The translations under genes and the position numbers were made by a program. 62,000 nt of DNA from Glandiceps talaboti (Eukaryota > Hemichordata > Enteropneusta > Spengelidae), in NCBI RefSeq assembly GCF_964340395.1, contig NC_135566.1:4847501-4909500 (forward strand), written 5' to 3'. Shown in pieces: positions 1 through 12,500 of this stretch. Position 1 is the first letter of the stretch. Each line of letters opens with the position of its first letter. The notes under the pieces were generated by a model. That model did not search any database. It was not told the DNA's origin and was given only the letters and a program-made list of their open reading frames with translations.

Positions 1-460
1 TCTAATAACTGGTACAGTTCACATGCCTACTTTTCATAGTTCACTAACTACTTTTAAAATTAGCTACATCCTTGTAAGGTATTCATAATATAAAGCAAAT
101 GAATCACAAAATACTAGTAATATGCAAATTTTGTCACTGTCTTTCTTCAACTCACAGTGAGAAATCCAGTTTTAATATGTAACTCATATTTCACAAGGTA
201 GAACAAAAAAAATATTGATATAATATACAATCATTTCCACATTTACGAACAATGTATTTAATATGTACTGCTACAGAGAGTTATATAGGAACACTGCCTG
301 TCTCTAGAGTCATTTTATAGACAGACTTGTTTCTAAATTACAGCATGAGATATATACAGACCCTTATATATCATCATATACAAACAACAATAAATCATGC
401 AATATACTGCTCTGATGTAATAAACTTGTCATTAAGATGAAATAAAAGTGACAAACTTAC
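1..460 (-). other. SPPL3: SPPL3 intron 5 (partial)
   Basis: AT-rich intronic sequence after the exon 5 donor. I see no exon, repeat family or RNA gene in it. Confidence 0.8.
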
Positions 461-539
461 TTGGTTCCTGAGGCACAGGATCTTAGCATATACTGACACA
501 TTGGTAATAATAAAAAAGCAAAGGCTACTGTCGCTAAAA
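461..539 (-). CDS. SPPL3: SPPL3 coding exon 5
   Basis: The exon has 79 nt and encodes [20 protein letters not shown] and then SCASGT with two bases left over. It is the third transmembrane segment and the start of the following loop. Acceptor TTTCTCAACAG and donor AA|GTAAGT. No further SPPL3 exon is visible in 1-460, so the next one lies to the left of the window. Confidence 0.95.
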
Positions 540-3500
540 CTGTTGAGAAAAAAAATTGAAAATATTGTTTTTTAGATTTTCAAACTGTGTGAAATATACT
601 AACAGTGTACAGAGGCTGTGCTTCAGTTTGAAGTTTTAATGGGATACAGTTTTGAGATAAAATTATGGTATTCTATGATTTACTGTACACCTAGATATTT
701 TCACCACTTGAAAATTTTGCGATTTTACAGCCTTCACCAATTCCCAAAGACTACTTTTTTTACTAATTACCAGACTGGTGCATTGTATTCATCTACAAGA
801 AGGCATTTTAGTCGCTACTTATTTGTTTTTGTTGCCCAGGGAAGTAAGCGAAAATGAGTCTTTAGTGAAATTTTCCATGTTTTATAGTGTACATAAGGCA
901 ATGCAATATAACATATTGCATATCAATCAAGTACCATTAGAAAAGGGAGATACAGTATACTTTTGCATTGTGTTTGTACAAGTTAAACATAAAAGTTGAT
1001 ATATGGTAAGCCATAAACTAGTGTTATAAATGCTTCTATTATTCAATTTTACTTTGAATACGCCACCTTCAAAATGCTGGACTGTATTATATGGCGGCAT
1101 GGAAAGTGCTGTACAGTGTGTCGTCTAATGATAGCCAAATTTTGTTGTTGTGGGTCAAAATGAGAAAAACTGGCTGTTCCTGCAAGTCACCATACAGTAA
1201 GAGATAGGGTAACACCAAATATTGGGGGGGGTTACTGGAAATTGTGTGCATCAGTGGTGCATTGGCTTAGAGGGCACACTGGTGCTGTAAAAGAGGCTGT
1301 GATTTACAATGATGTAGATAGGTTTTGTTGTTCTGTTTCTATTGACCATCTCTTGGTGTTGATAGGGTGGCAGGACTTACAATTACAGACTATGGAAAAA
1401 CTAGTCTAGGAGGGAACCTACTATAATAATTCTTGGTCTCAGTCTGTCTGACAATATTATGCACCATTGTAATAATCTATATTGGGCAGTGATGGCGAAT
1501 GAGAAGTGGGACTTACGTGGGGCCTTCAAAAGAGCATATGTAGCTATACTGTCTTATTACCATCATCAACAACACAAGCAATATGCATCACTTGTTCCAT
1601 TAAACTTTACAAAAAGCTGCAGGTTATGCAGAGAAAAGAGACAGTCCAACTGATCTATGATGCCTCATGAAGGTGATGAAAAGAAAGACGTGGCCAACTT
1701 ACCTGCTGTACATATAGCAAATACCATCTGCATGGAGTCAAAGAAGAAAAACATAACTAGGAGGGATACGGAAGCACCAATGGGCAAAAACATGGCTTGA
1801 GTTGTATCTATGCTGTGAGCACCTGTTGAAACAATACAAAGAGAAGTCATCAGTTACAATTTTCAAACTTGAAAAGAAATATTTAAGAAAAGATTTGCGG
1901 TGGGCTGATGTAATCCCCAAACACATATCAATTCTCAATTACAATTTGCAAAAATGAAAGACAAATCCATGAAAAAATTTGCTATAGGCTGTTACATGAT
2001 GATAATATACATGTACCAGTATATAAAATTTCAACAAGTAGATGTTACAAGTATAAAGGCAAGTTACTAGTAGTCTCCCAAGTGTCATAGCTGTACACGT
2101 TGAACCGACTGTTCGCTACCACTCACTCACATCACTATTTAACACAAAAGAGCACACTTGTGCTAAAAAAAATATTCAAATAAGGAGTGAAAAATCCCAG
2201 AGATTTGAGCAAGTCTAATGTGAAAGCATAATAAAGGGAATGAAACTGAAACTACTTGTACTTTGAAAGTGAAATAAAATTGGGAAGAATACACACTGAG
2301 AACACTGAATAAAGTAGTTTCAACACTAGTCTGTAAGGTACGCTGTGATTGGGTGCCCTCACACATCGGTCAACCCCTCTCAGAGAAAAGTGGCCAGTGA
2401 GGGTGGAACGACACAACGTACCTTACAGTCTATGTCCACACTAATAAATGAGGTTTTGCAGACATGACACTTACATTCCCTATATCTAAAGAAACCATAC
2501 CTTTTATTTTGCATGACTTCCCAAATATTTCAAGAGTACATTCAAGTATTACATGTAAAGTATAAGGCTATTGAAGGTGTGTTGGGTTCATTGTTCTCAA
2601 TGAAATGATATGGAAAATGCAGCTAAACCCTTCCGAGTTTGTAGTACTGAGTCTTTCACACTCAACCATGTAGTTTTAAAGTGTGTTTTAGACAGACCAT
2701 CCCTTATATGTCCTATGTGTTATAACCACTGTGCTCTTTCAAGAAAAAGTCACCTCAGGCTTATTTCTCTACTGATTACTGCTATCAATGTACGTATGAG
2801 TTGGGCGATAAAATAACACCATGGAAACTTAAATCTTGTAAAGAAGCCCTACTGCACTTGATATGTGTTCAGTCATTTTGGTGATTTCCTGCAAGGGTTT
2901 ATGGGAAAACCTCTGGTGATGACATCACATTTACCACAATATCTTTGTCTTGAGAAATACAGAGAATGTCAAAGTTGAATAAGTTACAACAAAACCAGAC
3001 TGACAAGTCAATTGGGAGCATGTTTTTTATGTCTCACACAATATTTTTTGTAATGAATTAAACACAAAAATACAAATACTGACAGCACACAGGCACACAA
3101 AATGATACACACAAATCAACACTATTAATATTCGATGAGATGAGATGAGAAACATTCATACACAAAACTGTTTATTTGTGTTCACAGTGTGCTACATTTT
3201 CAGTGAGAATGTAACATTTCAATGATAAATTTGTTATGTACAGACAGTTGCGACATGTATTGTGTAATGGTCTATAAAATATAAATTATTATGCACTGTT
3301 CTCAATTTTTAACCACTAAAATGGGACTTACTGCTTTCAATAGGTGCACTGATATTTGGTGCTGCTGTACATGATGTAGTTGTTGTTGATGTAGATGATG
3401 TTAACACATTAATTTCTTTCTCTCTCTCTTGATTTCTTTCTTTCTCCTCTTGTTCCATATTCAAAGACCTATAAAGAAAACAAAACATTCTTTAAAACAA

Positions 3501-6500
3501 ATCTATCAGTGTAATCTGTAGATCAGAAGAACTTATTCTGATACTTAATAGTTGTGTCAGAGCAATGGAACAGAATGACATGACACAACACATTGTAGAC
3601 TCCAGAGTCTGTTACAAGTGTTGACATATGTATGTTGATGTATTGAAATATACATGGGGAGAAGAAAGTTTCTGATGTTAAAAACAACACAGCTTTCTTC
3701 TTGGGTTTTAATACATCATAGTCTGCAAGATAAATCATGCCATGCTATCAGCCAGCACTCATTAAGAAGCCAAGTAGAGCTGAACAACATGACATATCTT
3801 ACAGTGTAATTACATCATTACTGCATTTATGACAGTATCAGTTACGTATACTAAAATTCTGGTTTAATAAGGAACTTGCAATCCAGACTGAGCATGCTCA
3901 GACGCAAAAGACTATGGGATTATCTGTGGAGCTACCGATAAAATTAACCTCCCACAATTGTCAGGGTAACTATGAATTGATCATTCGTGGTTGCAAACAG
4001 TGTAACAGTATTGCTTACAATACCAATTCATTAGTATTTATTATCACATTTCCCATGATGCAACATTCAACATGGCGGGTTTGCAAGTTCCCTATTGAAT
4101 CAAGATGATACCACACAACTGTTTATAAAAACATGTACACACACTTATACTATGCATTTAGAAGAAAAAATATGGAATATATACTCTGGTCACTCTGTAC
4201 GTCACGACAACACGAGTCTATGTCACAACAATGCGTGTCCACATCACTGGTTCTGCTGTGATCGTAATGTGAGTCAGAACATTCAAAATTACCATTACAT
4301 TCTGTGATTTTTCATTGATATTTATACTCGTGCTGGTATAATTGTGTTATTCTCCAATATTTTTCTTCATTTAGCTGGAAAATACTTGTGATCTAAGGGT
4401 TTGTCACTACTTGTCTACTGACTCGTAGTGACGACCCCTTTAATAGGTCACTCATATTTGCTTGCTTTGGCTGAACGGAAAAAAATATTGGGGAATAACA
4501 TCTAAACATAAAATACAAACTCTGGAGTGAGTACAATATCAGAGTTCATAAATGCTTTCCTGTTACTAAATAATTGTGTATGACACATAAATGTAAAGAT
4601 ATCTCTTGGTATAAACAAGACTGTACAAACAAATATAGGTAAAGTTTTCACAATCAAACCTGAACTGTAATTGATTGCCACTAACAGTAACACTCATATT
4701 GACCTGTAAGCCCCCCCCCCCCCCCCCCCCCCCCCCCACCTCAACGAGACTTGTCACTGGCTTTGTAATCTAGTGATCAGTAAAATGTAAATAATAAATT
4801 GTACAGGCCACTGTATTAAACATGTACCAGCCAATTTACTGTCTTTGAACAGAAAATTTGGATTATATACCCTGGTCATTCTATGTCATAACAACTCCTG
4901 TCGATGTCACTAGTTCTGTGGTACTCGAATATGAGTCAAAATGTATTAAATTGGAATTATTTTTCCAAATTTTTCATGAATTATGCTTGGGGAGGTATAA
5001 TTATATAATTCCCCAATATTTGTCTTCATTCAGATGTACAATACTCATCAGTCATGACCTAAGGGTTTGTTTGTCACTACTCAGCTAGTAAGTGACTCAT
5101 ACTAGTGATATTAGGCCCTATAGGCCAGTATTTGCCTTGACTGAACAAAACAAAGACAATGTGAAATAAGATATCTAATAATGTAGAACTGCCCCAATAT
5201 GGGTAAAAATTATGGGTCGGTTGAAAAGGAAAAGAGAGTAAGTGTATGTGTACATGTTGGTGATATTTCCATTTCATAATCATACTTTAACAGTTTGAAA
5301 TAACTAGGTAATTTTTTATTTATTTATTTATTAATCTTTCATATACAGACACCATTTCAGTGCATTAGCACTGTTCTCCCAATGGAACCTGTTGCAAGAT
5401 TACATACACAGAAAAACAAACAAAAGGGACAAACTAGGACAAAAAGTTACAGAGGCACATTGTACTTTAAAAGATATCCAATTGCATCACCAGGCTACAT
5501 TCTTAAGATGTCTTTTAAATATCAATGTGTTTGGAGCTGATCTCATGGATAAGGGTAGATTATTCCATAGAACAACACCACTATAGTGAAATGCCTGTTT
5601 CCCATAATCAGTTTTAACTGTACAATGGGTTTGGAGCTGATCTCATGGATAGGGGGAAATTGTTCCATAGAACAACACCACTGAAGTGAAATGCTCGTTT
5701 CCCATAGTCAATTCAGTCAGAAGGAAAATTTCTGCAGTAAATGATAATTTTTGCTAAACGAGGTTGCAATCTAACATTGCAACTTTTTCTAATCCTGTCA
5801 TAGAGGGCATCAATTTTTTTTTTATTTTACCATAATGATATACCAATTCAATCTGTTTACGAAAATTACATAAAGAAAACAGTCACCAATGATCTGATAT
5901 ATCACTACATGGTAAATTACAAACCATGAAAATGTGACTCATATCTTGCATAAGCTGGAATAGCTACATGTATCATTTACAAACATTTTCTATCTTTCCA
6001 AAATTTGCCATGGGGGCGCTCTACTTCCTGTCTGTGTGTACCTTGGGGGTATACATGGTATAGGTTACTTGGTTAATCATAGAGTATAGTTGCTTTTCTC
6101 GATGATTGAACAATCCTAAAAACATCCTCAATATACACTTCTACAGAATACCAAGGGACAAGGCTCTGAATGATGTGATGATACACCCAATTTGAGTGAG
6201 GGCACTGTATTCTCAATTTCCTCTTTGCAGTCGGGAATGGTATATTTTCATTTGTGGTTTTTCAGGGGAGAGGCAATGGGGATTCCTGATGGCGACTGAT
6301 GTTGTAGCAATAACAATTTAAATTGTTGAGTTTATGAAAACACAAAGACATGATGACATATGGCAATTATTTTTTTTACAATACAAAAAAATATGTATAC
6401 ACAGTTACACAGCTTTAATATTAGAATGTCATGGAATTTTATCATCCATACTTTGTATACATCAATAATGGGCCCCTGAATATTAAATATTACTTTCTTT

Positions 6501-9500
6501 CAATACCCTACCAGTTAAATAGCAGATATGGCTTTTGGCTGTTGTAGACAGAAAATGCTCAGAAATGTCTCCATTGCAATATAGACACAATGCGATGAGT
6601 AATGGTCACATGATAACCAGCTGACACTAGCAATAGTCACATGATCCCCTATTGACACTGCCTACAAATACATAATACATTTACTACAGCTGTTGTGCTA
6701 TTTACAATAGTATAATTACAGAAGCTGCACAAATGATATAGACTGGTGGTCTTTTATTTACTTTGCACTCTGTACAAAAATATCAAAAATAATTCTTTTG
6801 TATGATTACAGTATGTATTTTATATGATAACTTTTATCCGAGAAGTTGACTTCAAAATGTGCCAAAAGTTCACCTGTTAAAAGAGTTTTTCAAAACAAAT
6901 AGTTTTACCTTCTCTGAAAATTTTAATAACATATGATATGAACATATCTGTTTCTATGACTGAATTTACAGTGTAAATACAGATACATTGTATATATATT
7001 ATTGTAAGTTTTGTATTCCAACAAGGTTACCCAAGAGTTCACCTCCGAATGACTCTCGCTCACCAAAAACTGACAACATTAAAATGGAATATTTCATATA
7101 TTCACATTTTCGTTGACTAGAAATTTTTTGTAACATATGAATATGACAAAGAAGAAAGCACAAAAATATATGATTATAATTTTGTATTATTTTTAGTATT
7201 TGGTGAGGATTAAATATTACGGCTGGCCTCACAGGTTTGCTTAGTCATCAAATGTCTCTTGATGGATTTAAAGCTGCTAGCTAGCTGCAAGTAAAACATT
7301 TTTGGAAACTCTTTTGTTAGGTACAATAACTTGTAATATCATACACTATGAATAATATAGCATCATCTGTGGATAAATGTACTTTTTGTAGCTGTATACA
7401 TGATAAATCAAATCAAATTGAATTTTGGGGTTTGCACCCAAAAATCAGCACCCTCAACAGTGATCACGATTTCAACCTGTTTCTGTACTGCTTATGGATA
7501 AGATAAATCACTGATCTACAATGTCTAATTATTTCAGTGAATATACTAGTATTGTGGTTGTTGATCGAAAAATGATACTTCACTTACAACTGGTACAGTT
7601 TTAACATGGTGACAGATTCAAAACTTTAGCTTTCCCTCACGATTTAAACTAGCCACTACACTACCTACAGATAATATCGACCGCTAATTAACAGATACAA
7701 TGTTATTAAGGAGTAATTGACTAATTTTAGTGACTGTAAATGAGTTTCTAGTGCAGGGTTAAATCGAGATCAACGGGACATTACTTACATCTTGTCAGAT
7801 ACAAACATTACATACATTCTAATCTTTATAGATTTCTTACTCAATTCAATTCCTCTTAAAAAATTTCATCACTTCTTTTTTTAAACCATTTTTTTCAATG
7901 ATTAATTTTCCTTACAATCCATTTTAATAAATTTGTGTTCTAGTATATATGTTCTACTGGTACTTCATTAATAAACAACAATTAAAGAATTTTTTTTAGA
8001 TGGTAACCATCACTATGATATCTGACCTTGATACATAACTGCGTACCTTACAAAGTTCATCTTCCATTATCACACATATGATGACCCTTGAGTTCAGTAC
8101 AATCAAACAACCAAACTTCAAGGTCAAGGTTGAATTCTACAGAGGATAAATTGGTATCATTGTATCACTTAGAAAGCAGTAAATTTGTACAATAAAACCA
8201 TAAGTGACAGTTGTTTATTTTGAAAGTGATATATAAGTAAATGGAGTGTTTTGTAAGTATAAACATACTGGTCTGTACCAAGGTGAAATGATAACATCTG
8301 TTCATGAGTATACCCCACTTAGTAATGGCAGGTAAACATGATTCATACCCTGTTACAGCATGATGTCAGTTTGAACTGGTCTAGACTAGACTGCACAATC
8401 TATCACAGGGCTAGATACATGTATATCAAAATGATGTTCTTGTTCTAGATATGGTACTGTACAGTATTTTATCAGTGGCCAAAAACAAAGCCAAAACTAA
8501 AACCTAGCTAGTCTATAGTGCTATCCTTCATTGATAAACATAGGATTAACATTCTACGATGAGATATGATCAGACGATGACCTGAAGTAACACGAGACAA
8601 GTGCCTGTCGTATCCCTAAATCACAACAATCAATATCATGGAAAACACATTCATTCCATGGCTTTCCACTTCCAATCATATCTCTTAAAGCTTAGAACAC
8701 TGTCTGCTTTCTCTAGGGTGCAAGATATATATTGGTGCTGTTCCACCCTATCAGTATCAGGCAGGCTTCTCAAATTGAAGTGATACGGTTGTTAGAGTGG
8801 CACAATTGATACATCCTACCCACAGAAGTACAAAACTCTCACAATATGGGAAAGCATGTATTTAATATGATTGAAACTGTATACTACACCATGTGGTCTA
8901 AGTTTGCATACCAGTCCTAATACACAACTAATTTATTAATAATCTTTTTAATTTGTGACATGCATATGACACCCGTATACATGCCTATAACACTTGTAAT
9001 ATTACCAAGGAGGTCAAGTACGTCCTACATCAGCTAAAACAGGCATGACAGACTTTTTATGGTCTATTTAGCAGTTGCCATCAAGCTGGTAGATTGGTTT
9101 ATTACAATGATATTCAGAGTTCCCATCAGCCTGAACGGCATGGGTCTAATGTTTACAGCACTGGCTGACTAATTTGAGGTCAGAGTTCATAGGTCATATC
9201 TACAAAAAATTTACATATGTCAAAGCTCGTCTTATTGTTTGTTTATTTCTTCACTGTGCAAAAAATATTGTGACAATTCATGGAGCTATCATAGTTGCAA
9301 TTCATGGAGCTATCATAGTTGCAATCATTGATCTATTGTAGGTGAAGGTTTGAGGGTTTGAATACATGAAAACTACACTTATTAAAATTTCAAAGGAAAC
9401 TGCACTTTTGATGAGATTGAGTAATTCTGTGAAGTCATGCATTGCATTGAATTTCCAGTTGAACAGAACACTAGTTTTGATTACAAAGAAATCAATACAT

Positions 9501-12500
9501 ACATGTTGAACAAACTAGGTAACATGAATTCTTGGAACTACATTTACATGTGCCAGAGATGCAGGTCTGAATGTAGCTTTGCGTGACCATATTTTTTTTC
9601 TGTTTCTCATTACCCGACCGACCCAAATTTTCAACTACGACATCAAAATAAAAAAAATATTTTTATCTGCGCCCGCTCATAATATTTTGACGAACAGCAC
9701 CCTCTCTGGCAAGAATAAGCAAGTGTCTAGACTGTTGATGTCATCTACAGTCATGGCGGTGATGATGATACTTGTTCACGAACAGAGCATTTTTTTTTCA
9801 TGACGGAAGTTAGCTCTGTGTATATGTTTTTAGGATTACAAGAATTCTAGCACTGAATCTGAATTGATTTGATTACATGTATATTCTCCCCACAAAATAC
9901 AGCTATGAATTACTTAAATTTGAATACATGAAAACTACACTTATTAAAATTTCAAAGGAAACTGCACTTTTGATGAGATTGAGTAATTCTGTGAAGTCAT
10001 GCATTGCATTGAATTTCCAGTTGAACAGAACACTAGTTTTGATTACAAAGAAATCAATACATACATGTTGAACAAACTAGGTAACATGAATTCTTGGAAC
10101 TACATTTACATGTGCCAGAGATGCAGGTCAGAATGTAGCTTTGTGTGACCATATTTTTTTTTCTGTTTCTCATTACCCGACCGACCCAAATTTTCAACTA
10201 CGACATCAAAATAAAAAAAATATTTTTATCTGCGCCCGCTCATTATATTTTGAGGAACAGCACCCTCTCTGGCAAGAATAAGCAAGTGTCATCTACAGTC
10301 ATGGCGGTGATGATGATACTTGTTCACGAACAGAGCATTTTTTTCATGACGGAAGTTACTCAAGTAAGGGGACTGAAAACATGACAAAAGTGTGTAGAGG
10401 AGCTTGGAAAGGGCGTGTTATCAGGAATCCAGTCTGGCAGTCTACGTTACAAACAAGTCAGTACCCTGCCTTGCAAACAAATACGTACAAATGTGGAGCC
10501 TACCTACCATGATCAGATAGATAGATATGCAGGTCTGATGCATTATTAATACTAAACTGATACTAACTTTATGCAAAGGAAATAGTACTGGTAGTCTACA
10601 TAACAAATCATCATACTACCGGTACTTTGTAAGCAAATCAGTACAAATGTGGAATCTGTACCTAGCTGAGCATGATCAAATATGTAGGTCTCAGTCTGAC
10701 GTTTCCCCACATGAATACCACCCTGATATTTACTTAAAGCAAAACGAAACATTCTACATTGCAAACAAATATGGAGCTATATGAAATGTAGGTCTGAATG
10801 CACCAATAGAAAACAACATTACTGATGCAAAGGACTTTTTAACAAGTACATCTACTTGTAGTAGTATATGTATATATTGTGAACAAATCAGTATACCTGT
10901 GGCACTATCAGAAACAGGTCTGGTATGAATTCAGGCTAATTAATTATTACATCAATTATTCAACTGAAAGTTTAGGTTTACTGAATTTTAGTCTGGATGC
11001 CAACTGTGGTTTGTCAGTCAATTAAGGTATAAATCGTAATGATACTGTATAGGAACTAGACTAATTGAACTGGTATGCAGTAATCAATCATTTTCATCAG
11101 TTATACCAACCCATATCTGTTGTTAGCTCTGTGTATATGTTTTAGGATTACAAGAATTCTAGCACTGAATCTGAATTGATTTGATTACATGTATATTCTC
11201 CCCACAAAATATAGCTATGAATTTATGTAACAAAAGCACATATGGTTAAGGAAATGATTTTCTATTAAGTATTATATTCAAGATAGAACAAAGTACTCTA
11301 TAGCAGATGCTTGTCACAATATTTCAATGTCTAAAGTGTAAAAAATACAATTATATTGTATTTATATGACATCTTTTTCAAGGATATACCATATGGATGT
11401 AAATTAAAATCAATAGAATATTTTCTCCATGGAGTGAAACTCGTGGTAGTAGTTGGGGTTATCGATGGCTGAGTGGTTAGCTTGAACGCCTCTTACCTCT
11501 GCAGCCTGTGTTCGAACTCACCAGTCGGCTGGGTTTGATTAAAAATATAACCAGGTCTGCATGTAAGAACGGTGATGCTCAGTTTGACCCTGCCGAACAA
11601 CGCAGGTTTTCCCCAGGTACTCCGGTTTCCTCCTGCTTCTTCAACACTAGGGCACTGGGGTGCTGCTCTTGTGGCGACCATTCAAAAAATTTCCGAATTT
11701 ATTTGGACGAATAACGTTTATTATTATTATAAAAGTTTTATTATTATTAGTCTGAACATAGTATATGTATACTAAACTGGGGACAATCACTTTAACTTGT
11801 GAGTTGTTGTTGTAACAAATCGTCTACTTCATCCATACTCATCCATACATAATTTTAGCTATATTTGACTTGTTACAAATTGCCCGAAGTCTACATTTGA
11901 ATGACAGTTTAGTTGGTATCCAAAGGCTGGTGTCATCTTCCCTTACACTTATCTGGTTATTACCAAGAATATTGTATTTATATTCATAACTCAACTGGGC
12001 ATAATCACCTCAAGTCTCAATGCATTTCTTGTGTCCTAGAGGTCACCCAGGATTGTTGTAATGAATTTTGGCTGGTGATTGGCTACAGCAAACACTTGAC
12101 TTGACATTATCTCCGTGTGAGTCTGTATTTGTGTACAGAAATGACAGTACAGTGAGTGTTTCACCTAATATTCATAACATTATCAATTTTATCCAATTAT
12201 TGGCTAGAACAACTTACATGGGGCATAATCACCCCAAGTTTGCACTTGTTGAAATAAATTACAATTTACAGGCTGGTGTCCTGTTTACCAGAAATTGATA
12301 TCCCTAAATTCTAATGAATTATTTGCTACTGAACATGTTAGTACAGGTGTAATTTATTGGACACAACTGCTGACTGCCGAGTCTGCATTTATCTATAGAT
12401 ATGACAGACAGTTACAATGTCCACACAATGGTGTCCTGTTCACCTATTTACATTGTTAATTGTTTTTGGATATTGGCAAGAATAGATATTGTATTAATCT

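Noticed and set aside
5392-5586. 64-codon plus-strand frame
   Set aside because: Overlaps a retroelement-like fragment duplicated at 5627-5710, where the frame is not kept.
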